From Burkholderiaceae bacterium (GTDB lineage Bacteria > Pseudomonadota > Gammaproteobacteria > Burkholderiales > Burkholderiaceae_C), in the NCBI GenBank assembly GCA_026125795.1, contig JAHCKM010000001.1, positions 1,302,001-1,366,000 of the forward strand: a DNA stretch of 64,000 bases, given 5' to 3'. Below, in pieces: positions 50,496 to 58,357 of the stretch (positions within the stretch are counted from its first letter, which is position 1; each line of letters begins with the position of its first letter). The notes below the pieces were generated by a model that saw only the letters and a program-made list of their open reading frames with translations, was not told the DNA's origin and searched no databases. Position numbers and translations under genes: made by a program.

Positions 50496-52721
50496 ATGGA
50501 AGTCCAGTTCACCCAGGAGGTCGAGCGCCTGCGCCTGGGGGCGGGCGCGACCTTCCACGGCGAGGGCATCCTCGCGGTGACGAAGGCGCTGCTGCAGTCG
50601 GGCGTGTCGTACGTCGGCGGCTACCAGGGCGCTCCGGTGTCGCACCTTCTCGACGTGATGGTGCAGGCGCGGCCGTACCTCGACGAGCTCGGCGTGCACG
50701 TGGAGGCCTGCTCCAACGAAGCGTCGGCCGCTGCGATGCTCGGCGCGTCGATCCACTATCCGCTGCGCGGCGCGGTGACGTGGAAGTCGATCGTCGGCAC
50801 CAACGTCGCCAGCGATGCGCTGTCGAACCTGAGCTCGCCCGGCGTCACCGGCGGCGCGCTGATCGTGGTCGGCGAGGACTACGGCGAAGGTGCGTCGGTG
50901 ATCCAGGAGCGCACGCACGCGTTCGCGCTCAAGAGCACCATGCTGCTGCTCGATCCGCGGCCCGATCTGTCGCGCATGGTCGACATGGTGGAGCATGCGT
51001 TCTCGATGTCCGAGGCGTCGAACATGCCAGCCATCCTGGAGCTGCGCATCCGTGCCTGCCACGTGCGCGGCAGCTTCGAGTGCAAGAACAATGTCGCGCC
51101 CCGGCTGTCGACACGCGCGCTGCAGGAGGAACCGGCGCCGTTCGACTACATGCGGCTGGCGCACCCGCCGGTCACGTTCAGGCAGGAGAAGCTCAAGGGC
51201 GACGAGCGCATCCCGGCGGCGCGGCGCTACATCGTCGAGCACGGGCTCAATGAACACTGGCCCGGCGCGCACGGCGACCTCGGGCTGATCGTGCAGGGCG
51301 GCCTGAGCCACGCGCTGGTCGGCGCGTTGCAGCGCTTCGGCCTGGCCGATGCGTTCGGCACGGTCGAGATCCCGACGCTGGTGCTGAACGTCACCTATCC
51401 GCTGGTGCCCGATGAACTGGTGCCTTTCTGCGCCGGCAAGCGTGCGGTGCTGCTGTTCGAAGAGGGGCAGCCCGAGTTCATCGAGCAGGAGCTGGCCACG
51501 CTGCTGCGCCGGCGCGACGTGCAGACGCCCCTGCACGGCAAGGACCTGCTGCCCGCGGCCGGCGAATACACGGTGGAGGTGATGGCCGGCGCGCTGCTGC
51601 AGTTCGTGCAGCGCCACCTGCCCAAGCATCCGGTGGACAGTGTCATGGCCTGGCTCGACGGCAACCGCATGCGCCGTGAGGCGGCTGCACAGTCGCTTGC
51701 CGCGCCGCTACCGCCGCGGCCGCCGGGCTTCTGCATCGGCTGCCCGGAGCGGCCGGTGTTCTCGGCGCTCAAGCTGGCGCAACAACAGGTCGGGCGGGTG
51801 CACATCGCCGCCGACATCGGCTGCCACGCCTTCGGCACCTTCGAGCCGTTCGGCTTCGGCCACTCGATCCTCGGCTACGGCATGAGCCTGGCGAGCCGCG
51901 CCGGCGTGTCGCCGGTGATGGCGCGGCGCACGCTGGCGATCGTCGGCGACGGCGGGTTCTGGCACAACGGGCTGCTCACCGGCGTGCAGAGCGCATTGTT
52001 CAACGGCGACGACGCGGTGCTCCTGATCTTCAAGAACGGCTACACCTCGGCCACCGGCACGCAGGAGATCATCTCCACGCCCGACGAAGAGGCGCGCGAG
52101 CATGCGGCCGATCCGCGCGAGAGCCTGGTCGACAAGAACTCGACGATCGAGCGGACACTGGGAGGTCTCGGCGTGCGCTGGCTGCGCACCGTGCACACCT
52201 ACGAGGTCGAGACCATGCGGCGCACGCTGATCGAGGCGCTGACCAGCGACTTCGAAGGCCTGAAGGTGATCGTGGCCGAGGGCGAGTGCCAGCTGGAGCG
52301 GCAGCGCCGCCTGCGCCCGTGGATCGCGTCGCTGCTGCAGCGCGGCGAGCGTGTGGTGCGCACCCGGTACGGCGTCGACGACGAGGTGTGCAACGGCGAC
52401 CATGCGTGCATCCGCCTGTCGGGCTGCCCGACGCTGACCTTGAAGGACAACCCCGACCCGCTGAAGATCGACCCGGTGGCCACCGTGATCGACGGCTGCG
52501 TCGGCTGCGGGCTGTGCGGCTCCAATGCGCACGCGGCCACGCTGTGCCCGAGCTTCTACCGCGCCGAGGTGGTCAGCAACCCGCGCTGGCACGAGCGTCT
52601 GCTGGCCGGCGTGCGCGGCGCGGTGCGCCGGGCATTGGTCTCGGCCGGCGAGCGCCGGGGCGCCCCAAGCGAGCCGCTCCCCCTTGGGGGAACGAGGCGC
52701 AGCGCCAAGGAGGCCACATGA
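50496..52721 (+). CDS. iorA: Indolepyruvate ferredoxin oxidoreductase, alpha-type subunit
   Basis: A 741-residue thiamine-diphosphate enzyme that oxidatively decarboxylates arylpyruvates to aryl-acetyl-CoA using ferredoxin. N-terminal pyruvate-family pyrimidine domain (GAGATFHGEGILAV, CSNEASAAAMLGA), then C-terminal TPP domain (FCIGCPERPVFSAL, IAADIGCHAFGTFEPF, VGDGGFWHNGLLTGVQSALFN). Iron-sulfur sites: CNGDHACIRLSGC and CVGCGLCGSNAHAATLC. The last 21 residues (from RGAPSEPLPL to the stop) are encoded by repeat copy C and are not part of the family. The stop overlaps the iorB start (ATGA). Confidence 0.9.
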   Translation: MEVQFTQEVERLRLGAGATFHGEGILAVTKALLQSGVSYVGGYQGAPVSHLLDVMVQARPYLDELGVHVEACSNEASAAAMLGASIHYPLRGAVTWKSIVGTNVASDALSNLSSPGVTGGALIVVGEDYGEGASVIQERTHAFALKSTMLLLDPRPDLSRMVDMVEHAFSMSEASNMPAILELRIRACHVRGSFECKNNVAPRLSTRALQEEPAPFDYMRLAHPPVTFRQEKLKGDERIPAARRYIVEHGLNEHWPGAHGDLGLIVQGGLSHALVGALQRFGLADAFGTVEIPTLVLNVTYPLVPDELVPFCAGKRAVLLFEEGQPEFIEQELATLLRRRDVQTPLHGKDLLPAAGEYTVEVMAGALLQFVQRHLPKHPVDSVMAWLDGNRMRREAAAQSLAAPLPPRPPGFCIGCPERPVFSALKLAQQQVGRVHIAADIGCHAFGTFEPFGFGHSILGYGMSLASRAGVSPVMARRTLAIVGDGGFWHNGLLTGVQSALFNGDDAVLLIFKNGYTSATGTQEIISTPDEEAREHAADPRESLVDKNSTIERTLGGLGVRWLRTVHTYEVETMRRTLIEALTSDFEGLKVIVAEGECQLERQRRLRPWIASLLQRGERVVRTRYGVDDEVCNGDHACIRLSGCPTLTLKDNPDPLKIDPVATVIDGCVGCGLCGSNAHAATLCPSFYRAEVVSNPRWHERLLAGVRGAVRRALVSAGERRGAPSEPLPLGGTRRSAKEAT
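52656..52708 (+). repeat. Dispersed GC-rich repeat, copy C, at the end of iorA
   Basis: Contains GGCGCCCCAAGCGAG, a perfect TCCCCC-TT-GGGGGA inverted repeat and CGCAGCGCC. It is translated as the C-terminal tail of IorA. It is followed at once by AAGGAGG, the iorB ribosome-binding site, placing a foldable RNA element directly before that site. Confidence 0.75.
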
Positions 52722-54304
52722 AGCCGATCACGTTGCTGGTGTGCGCACTCGGCGGCGAGGGCGGCGGCGTGCTGGCGCAGTGGCTGGTCGAAGTCGCCAC
52801 GCGTGCCGGGCATGCGGCCCAGAGCACGTCGATTCCCGGCGTCGCGCAGCGCACCGGCGCCACCACCTACTACCTGGAGTTTTTTCCGCAGCCGCAGTCG
52901 GCCATTGGCGGCCGGCGGCCGGTGTTCGGGCTGGTGCCGGTGCCCGGTGCGCTCGATGCGCTGGTGTGCTCCGAGTTGCTCGAGGCCACGCGCCAGGTGA
53001 CGCTCGGTCTCGTCGATGCGCAGCGCACTCTGGTGATCGCATCGAGCGCGCGCACCTTGACCACCGCCGAGCGCATGCCGCTGGGCGACGGCCGCGTCGA
53101 CTCCGAGACGTTGCTCGCGCTGCTGCGCGCGCACAGCCGCGAGCACCACGTGCTCGACTTGAACGCGCTGGCGCGCGAGGCCGGCACCGTGGTCAGCGCG
53201 GTGATGTTCGGTGCCATCGCCGCCAGCGGTCTGCTGCCGTTTGCGCGCGAGCACTACGAGGCGGTGCTGGCCCGCAGCGGCCGCGGCGCCGAAGCGAGCC
53301 GGCGCGGCTTCGACCTGGCCCATGCGCGCGTGGCGTCGGCACGCGCGCACGGCTCGTTCGTCGAGCACGTGGTCGCGAACGCCGAGACCACGGCTGTGGC
53401 CGCGCCGCCGGCACTTCCGGCCGACGTGGCGGCGGCGTTTCCGGCCGTCGTGCATGCGATGCTGGCCCTGGGCCTTGCCCGCGTGCGCGAGTACCAGGAT
53501 GCCGACTACTCGGCGTTGTATCTGCAGCGGCTGGCGCGTGTGCACGATGCCGAGCGTGCGCGCGACCCGGCCGGCGCGCAGGGCTTCGCCACCACGCGCG
53601 AAGCCGCGCGGTGGCTCGCCCTGTGGATGGCGTTCGACGACATCGTGCGCGTGGCGTCGCTCAAGCTCAAAGACGAACGTTGGGCGCGTGTGCGGCGCGA
53701 GGTGCGCGCCGGCGAGAGCGACGTGTTGAAGGTCTACGACCATTTCAAACCCGGTGTGCACGAGTTCGCCGGCTTGCTGCCGCCACACCTGGCCCGGGCG
53801 CTGCAGCGCTGGGACGCGCGCCGCCGCGAGCGCGGCGAGCCGCCCTGGGCGATGCCGCTTCAGCTCGGCACCCACACTGTCTTCGGCACCGTGCTGCTCA
53901 AGCTGCTGGCGTCATTGCGCTGGCTGCGCCGGCGTGGCCAGCGCCACGCCGACGAGCAGGCGCTGATCGAGCGCTGGCTCGACGCCGTGGTGCGCCACAC
54001 CAGCACCGACTGGCGGCTCGGCCACGAAGTGGTGCTGTGCGGCCGGCTGATCAAAGGCTACGGCAGCACGCACGAGCGCGGCCGCGCCAACCTGCTGCAC
54101 ATCCTCGATCAGCTCGCCGAGCGCACGCCGTTTCCGTCAGCGGCCGAACGCGCGCAGGCGATCGCGCAGGCGCGCGGCGCGGCGTTGGCCGACGACGGCG
54201 GCACGGCACTCGACGCGGCGCTGACGCGCCATGGTGCCGCGGCGCGGCCGGTGCGCGAAGTGCCGATCCGCTTCGTGCGCCGGCCGAGGCAAACGCAAGC
54301 CTGA
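52718..54304 (+). CDS. iorB: Indolepyruvate oxidoreductase, beta/gamma-type subunit with DUF6537-like tail
   Basis: A 528-residue partner of IorA. The N-terminal domain of about 190 residues is the 2-oxoacid oxidoreductase gamma-type fold (ALGGEGGGVLAQWLVE, STSIPGVAQRTGATTYYLEFF). The rest is the large alpha-helical DUF6537-like extension, with KVYDHFKPGVHEFAGLLP and EVVLCGRLIKGYGSTHERGRANL. In many Proteobacteria these parts are fused into one 1150-residue protein; here they are two genes joined by an ATGA overlap. AAGGAGG lies four bases before the ATG. Confidence 0.88.
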   Translation: MKPITLLVCALGGEGGGVLAQWLVEVATRAGHAAQSTSIPGVAQRTGATTYYLEFFPQPQSAIGGRRPVFGLVPVPGALDALVCSELLEATRQVTLGLVDAQRTLVIASSARTLTTAERMPLGDGRVDSETLLALLRAHSREHHVLDLNALAREAGTVVSAVMFGAIAASGLLPFAREHYEAVLARSGRGAEASRRGFDLAHARVASARAHGSFVEHVVANAETTAVAAPPALPADVAAAFPAVVHAMLALGLARVREYQDADYSALYLQRLARVHDAERARDPAGAQGFATTREAARWLALWMAFDDIVRVASLKLKDERWARVRREVRAGESDVLKVYDHFKPGVHEFAGLLPPHLARALQRWDARRRERGEPPWAMPLQLGTHTVFGTVLLKLLASLRWLRRRGQRHADEQALIERWLDAVVRHTSTDWRLGHEVVLCGRLIKGYGSTHERGRANLLHILDQLAERTPFPSAAERAQAIAQARGAALADDGGTALDAALTRHGAAARPVREVPIRFVRRPRQTQA

Positions 54305-54310
54305 ACAGCT

Positions 54311-54342
54311 CCGGCGCGGCGCGCCCACGCGCGCCGCGCCGG
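54311..54342. terminator. Perfect 14-bp GC hairpin between convergent iorB and esterase genes
   Basis: Stem CCGGCGCGGCGCGC / GCGCGCCGCGCCGG with a four-base loop CCAC, starting seven bases after the iorB stop and ending 11 bases before the end of the convergent gene. It is almost certainly a bidirectional terminator or transcript-end stabiliser, although no U-run follows. Confidence 0.75.
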
Positions 54343-54353
54343 CCTCCCTCCGG

Positions 54354-56150
54354 TCAATCGTGATCGTGGTGGTCGTGGCCGTACGCGTGACCATGGTGGC
54401 CGCGGCACTGCCAGTTGCTCGCGCGCTCGATGCTGCCGCGGCCATCGTAGCGCGCCACCTGCGGGTACGGACACAGCGGCCGCGTGCGATCGGGCGCCCA
54501 GTCGGCCGGCACCTCGGGGTTGACGGCGGCGGCATTGCCCGGGCCCCGTGCCGTGGCGATGATCGCCTCCGGTTCGCGCCCGCGTTCGACCCAGTTGACC
54601 AGCGGCGTGATGAAGTCGGCCTGGTCGGTGGACGGGCCGCCGCTGCAGTGGCCCATGCCGGGCACGCGATACAGCCGCGCGAAGTCGTCGGCGCGGCCGC
54701 CGCTGGAGCGGTCGATGCCGCGGTACCAGCGCTCGGTGTCGGCCACCGAGAAGATCGGGTCGCTGACGCCGTGGTAGACGATGATCTTCGCGCCGCGCCG
54801 CCGCACGTCGTTCATGTCGGTGGCATCGGGCGGCGTCATGAAGCTCATCGCCGATTCGGTGTAGATGGCGTCGGTGGCGAACAGCTCGGCGAGCGCCTGG
54901 TCGATGTTGAGGCCGAGCGCGAATCCGGGCCCGTTGGTCAGCGCGTCGAGCGACGGCGGCACCTTGAAGATGATGCCCACGGCGCCGGAGTCGAGCACCA
55001 GCGGCGCGGTGAACTCCCAGAACGGGATGCCGCCGGCCCCGATGCCGCTGTCGAACCAGAACGGCGCGTAGAAGCGCGTGCCGTTGGCGGTGGTGGCGCC
55101 GCTGAAGATCGGCGCGATCGCGATCTTCTGCGCCTGCGTGAGACACGTGCCGTCGCGCGCACCGGCGCAGGTGGGCACATCGCGTTTGAAGTCAAACTTC
55201 TTCTGGCAGGTGCGCGTGTCCTGCACCAGGCCGTCGGTGGCACCGTCGAGCGCGTCGCAGCGCGCCAGCACCGCGGCGGCCACGGTCTTGCGCTCGGCCG
55301 TGGTGAACGCGGACTCAAGGCCTTGCGGCGTGGCGGGATTGTGGGGCGCTTCGACCAGCGATGCATAACGCTGGCCGCCGAAGATGTTGGCCAGGGCGGC
55401 CAGCGGCAGGTTGTAGCCGGGCGCGCCGGCGAGGTAGCCGTCGTACTCGTGCGGCAGGCGCGCGGCGGTCACCAGCGTGTGGCGGCCGCCGTTGGAGCAG
55501 CCGCCGAAGTACGAGCGGTCAGGGCCCTTGCCGTACGCACGCGCAATCGCTTCCTTGGCCATCGGCGTCAGCTTGGCCACCGCCTGATAGCCGTAGTCCA
55601 GGCGCGCCTGCGGATCGAAGCCGAATGCGGGGCCGCCGTTGGCCGCATTGGAGTGGCCGGCGTCGGAGCTGAGCACCGCGAATCCCTGCAGCAGCGTGCT
55701 GGTCAGCGGCCCGCCGCCGAACGCGGCGTTGGCCAGGACCACGGTGCCGTCGATGCCGCCGTTGCCCTGGTGGAAGAAGCGGCCGTTCCAGGCCTTGGGC
55801 AGGCGCATCTCGAACTGGATCGAATAGGTCTTGCCGTCGATCGGGCTCATGCGCTCGTGCATCTTGCCGGTGACACGGCAGTGCTCGGCGATCGGCTGGC
55901 CGGCCACGTTGAGCGTGCCGGCTGCGATGGTGGTGCTATCGGTGATCACGGTGTTGGCCAGGCCGGCGAGGCGTGCGGTGAGCTCCTCGCAGGCGCCGAC
56001 CAGCGTGGCCGGCTTGGCCGGGCTCAGTTGCGGCAGGCGGTGGCGGTCGCGCCCGTGATCGTGCGCAGCGGCGCCGACGGCCGATGCCGCCAGCGTCGCT
56101 GCGGCGATACTGCGCGCCAGCCGGCGCTGCGCTTGGGTGGGCGATGGCAT
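54354..56150 (-). CDS. Tannase/feruloyl-esterase family hydrolase
   Basis: A 598-residue secreted esterase. Signal peptide in ARSIAAATLAASAVGAAAH; nucleophile elbow GGCSNGG; acid residue in YHGVSDPIF; late His in PGMGHCSGG. The family hydrolyses esters of gallic, ferulic or other hydroxycinnamic acids, or terephthalate half-esters. The extreme C-terminus is unusual: CRGHHGHAYGHDHHDHD, seven His in 17 residues, after the last conserved block; a short HDHGRDRH also sits just after the signal peptide. Divergent from the MarR gene. Aromatic ester hydrolysis would suit the neighbouring ring-degradation genes. Confidence 0.88.
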   Translation of the reverse strand: MPSPTQAQRRLARSIAAATLAASAVGAAAHDHGRDRHRLPQLSPAKPATLVGACEELTARLAGLANTVITDSTTIAAGTLNVAGQPIAEHCRVTGKMHERMSPIDGKTYSIQFEMRLPKAWNGRFFHQGNGGIDGTVVLANAAFGGGPLTSTLLQGFAVLSSDAGHSNAANGGPAFGFDPQARLDYGYQAVAKLTPMAKEAIARAYGKGPDRSYFGGCSNGGRHTLVTAARLPHEYDGYLAGAPGYNLPLAALANIFGGQRYASLVEAPHNPATPQGLESAFTTAERKTVAAAVLARCDALDGATDGLVQDTRTCQKKFDFKRDVPTCAGARDGTCLTQAQKIAIAPIFSGATTANGTRFYAPFWFDSGIGAGGIPFWEFTAPLVLDSGAVGIIFKVPPSLDALTNGPGFALGLNIDQALAELFATDAIYTESAMSFMTPPDATDMNDVRRRGAKIIVYHGVSDPIFSVADTERWYRGIDRSSGGRADDFARLYRVPGMGHCSGGPSTDQADFITPLVNWVERGREPEAIIATARGPGNAAAVNPEVPADWAPDRTRPLCPYPQVARYDGRGSIERASNWQCRGHHGHAYGHDHHDHD

Positions 56151-56294
56151 GTGTGTCTCCTGGATGGGCCCGGCGTTCCGGCGCCGGTGCGGTCCCTGTT
56201 TGGTTATGGTACTTATCTAATTTTTCCGATCGGTTGAGGCCAAACCCTAAGAACCGGCACCGGCGACCGTTAACAAAATTTCCGTATCGATGAC
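56151..56294. promoter_or_regulatory. Divergent promoter region, esterase / MarR
   Basis: A 144-base gap that is unusually AT-rich for this window (TTATGGTACTTATCTAATTT near 56203-56222 and GTTAACAAAATTTCC near 56269-56283). It contains CCGATCGG (56226-56233) as a short palindrome that a MarR dimer could use. No TTG-N8-CAA site. A ribosome-binding CAGGAGA precedes the esterase ATG. Confidence 0.45.
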
Positions 56295-56786
56295 ATGCCA
56301 CGCGCCACACCGCTCGCCACCGAAGACCGCACGCCGCTGACGCGCCTGCGCGAAGGCGCCGCGCACGGGATCGTCGGCTACCAGCTGGCGCAGGCTGCCA
56401 TCGTCACCAATCAGGTGTTCGACGAGCGCGTGGGCCATGCGCGCGGGGCCTTGAGGCGCGTGGAGTTCACGATCCTGGCGCTGGTGCAGACCAACCGCGA
56501 CGTCACCGCACGCCAGCTGGCGCGCGCGCTCGCCGTGACGCCGCCCAACATCGCGATCTGGCTCGACAAGCTGGAGTCGCGCGGCCTGATCGAACGTGAG
56601 CGCAGCGTGAGCGACGCGCGCATGCAGCACGTGCGGCTGACGGCGCGCGGCCACGCGCTGGTCGAGCGTTCGGTGCAAGCGCTGCTCGAAGGCGAACGCG
56701 AGGCGCTCGATGCCTTGAGCAGCGCAGAGCGGGCCATGCTCGTGGAGCTGCTGCACAAGGTGGCGCTGTCGCGCCGCAAGCTTTAG
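56295..56786 (+). CDS. MarR-family regulator
   Basis: A 163-residue winged-helix protein. Recognition region [48 protein letters not shown] is a clear MarR core, flanked by dimerisation helices. MarR regulators in such settings usually respond to phenolic acids or their CoA esters. It is divergent from the esterase and convergent with hmgA (4-base overlap of stops), so it may control the esterase. Confidence 0.9.
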   Translation: MPRATPLATEDRTPLTRLREGAAHGIVGYQLAQAAIVTNQVFDERVGHARGALRRVEFTILALVQTNRDVTARQLARALAVTPPNIAIWLDKLESRGLIERERSVSDARMQHVRLTARGHALVERSVQALLEGEREALDALSSAERAMLVELLHKVALSRRKL

Positions 56787-58072
56787 CGGAAGCGGTCCTT
56801 CAAGCCGGTCCAGCAGCTCGCGTAGTCGGGGTCGAGCGCGCCGCCTCCCATCGCGAAGGCGCTGGGCACGAAGCGCCAGCGGCTTTCGAACATGAAGGCC
56901 AGCGTGTCGTCGAGCTTGTGCGGCGCCAGCTTGGCGCTGGAGGCCTTGTCGAACGCCTCGGCGTCCGGGCCGTGCGGCACCATGCTGTTGTGCAGGCTGG
57001 CGCCGCCGGGCCTGAAGCCCTCCGGCTTGGCGTCGTACTGGCCCTTGACCAGCCCCATGAACTCGCTCATCACGTTGCGGTGGTACCAGGGCGGCCGGAA
57101 GGTGTCCTCGGCCACCATCCAGCGCGGCGGAAAGATCACGAAGTCGCAGTTGGCGGTGCCGGGCGTGTCGGATGGCGACGTCAGCACGGTGAAGATGCTC
57201 GGATCGGGATGGTCGAAGCTGACGGTGCCGAGCGTCATGAAGCGCGCGGTGTCGTACTTGAAGGGCACGAGGTTGCCGTGCCAGGCCACCACGTTGAACG
57301 GCGTGGCGCGCTGCGCGTTGCGCCACAGCCGGCCGCCGAACTTGCGGAGCACTTCGACCGGTCCGGCGTCGTCTTCGAACGCAGCCACCGGCGTCAGGAA
57401 GTCGCGTGCATTGGCCAGGCCATTGGAGCCGATCGGGCCCAGCTCGGGCAGGCGGAAGAACGCACCGTAGTTCTCGCACACATAACCGCGCGACGCACCG
57501 TCGGACAGCGCGATGCGCATCGCCAGACCGCGCGGCACCAGCGCGATCTCGCCCGGGCTCACATCGATGCGGCCCAACTCGGTGGTGATGTCGAGCCGGC
57601 CTTGCTGCGGCACGAACAGCATCTCGGCATCGGCGTTGACCAGCACGCGCCGATCCATCGAACGGTTGGCCGTGTAGACCAGCGCCGCCATGCCCGATTG
57701 CGCCTGCACGTCGCCGTTGGCGACGATCGTGCGCACGCCGTCGACGAAGTCCAGCGGCCCATCGGGGATCGGAAACGGGTTCCAGCGCAGCGGATCGGGC
57801 GGCATGTCGACGCCGCCCGCGGCGCCGCTGGTCCACAGTGGTTGCTCGTAGGCTGCGTACGCACCGCTCACCACCGAAGGCTGGCGGCGGTACATCCAGG
57901 TGCGGCGGTTGACGGCACGGGGTGCGGTGAACGCGGTGCCGGAGATCAGTTCGGCATACAGCCCGTGCGGCGCCTGCTGCGGGCTGTTGCGGCCCTGCGG
58001 CAACGCGCCTGGAACCGCCTCGGTGGCGAACTCGTTGCCGAAGCCGCTCTGGTAGGCAAGCGGAGCGCTCAT
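56783..58072 (-). CDS. hmgA: Homogentisate 1,2-dioxygenase
   Basis: A 429-residue iron(II) ring-cleaving enzyme that turns homogentisate into maleylacetoacetate. It begins [28 protein letters not shown], the family signature. Iron ligands lie in [14 protein letters not shown] (His and Glu) and [15 protein letters not shown] (His). Length is complete. It is the last gene of the minus-strand unit MBL, VOC, FAD hydroxylase, DUF2783, hmgA. The later enzymes of the pathway (isomerase, fumarylacetoacetase) are not in this window. Confidence 0.95.
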   Translation of the reverse strand: MSAPLAYQSGFGNEFATEAVPGALPQGRNSPQQAPHGLYAELISGTAFTAPRAVNRRTWMYRRQPSVVSGAYAAYEQPLWTSGAAGGVDMPPDPLRWNPFPIPDGPLDFVDGVRTIVANGDVQAQSGMAALVYTANRSMDRRVLVNADAEMLFVPQQGRLDITTELGRIDVSPGEIALVPRGLAMRIALSDGASRGYVCENYGAFFRLPELGPIGSNGLANARDFLTPVAAFEDDAGPVEVLRKFGGRLWRNAQRATPFNVVAWHGNLVPFKYDTARFMTLGTVSFDHPDPSIFTVLTSPSDTPGTANCDFVIFPPRWMVAEDTFRPPWYHRNVMSEFMGLVKGQYDAKPEGFRPGGASLHNSMVPHGPDAEAFDKASSAKLAPHKLDDTLAFMFESRWRFVPSAFAMGGGALDPDYASCWTGLKDRFR

Positions 58073-58086
58073 CGGAAAAGCTCCTT

Positions 58087-58332
58087 CTACGCCGCGGCGG
58101 CCGTGCCGAGCCCGTTGCGTGCCGCGTGCAGCGCCTCGTGCAGCACGCGCAGGTCGCCGATGTGGTTGGCCAGCAGCAGCACCAGCCGCGCGTTGAGCAG
58201 GCGGCTCGTGTCGTCATCGAGGCCGCGGTGCGCCTCGATCAGCGCCTCGTAGAAATCGTCGCCGGGCGTGAAGGCATGCAGCGGGCGCTGGCCGGGCGTG
58301 CCGAAATTGGGTTGGGTGTTCAGGTGGGTCAT
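58087..58332 (-). CDS. DUF2783 small protein, possible hydroxylase coupling protein
   Basis: An 81-residue protein: [40 protein letters not shown] is the DUF2783 core. It sits between an FAD hydroxylase and hmgA. In Pseudomonas putida U the 3-hydroxyphenylacetate 6-hydroxylase consists of a flavoprotein (MhaA) and a small coupling protein (MhaB) beside homogentisate genes; this gene is a good positional candidate for the MhaB role, which is an inference. ATG 58332 starts just before the conserved part; longer in-frame starts run into the hydroxylase gene. Confidence 0.78.
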   Translation of the reverse strand: MTHLNTQPNFGTPGQRPLHAFTPGDDFYEALIEAHRGLDDDTSRLLNARLVLLLANHIGDLRVLHEALHAARNGLGTAAAA

Positions 58333-58357
58333 CGCGGTCTCGCTCGTTGGACTGACT

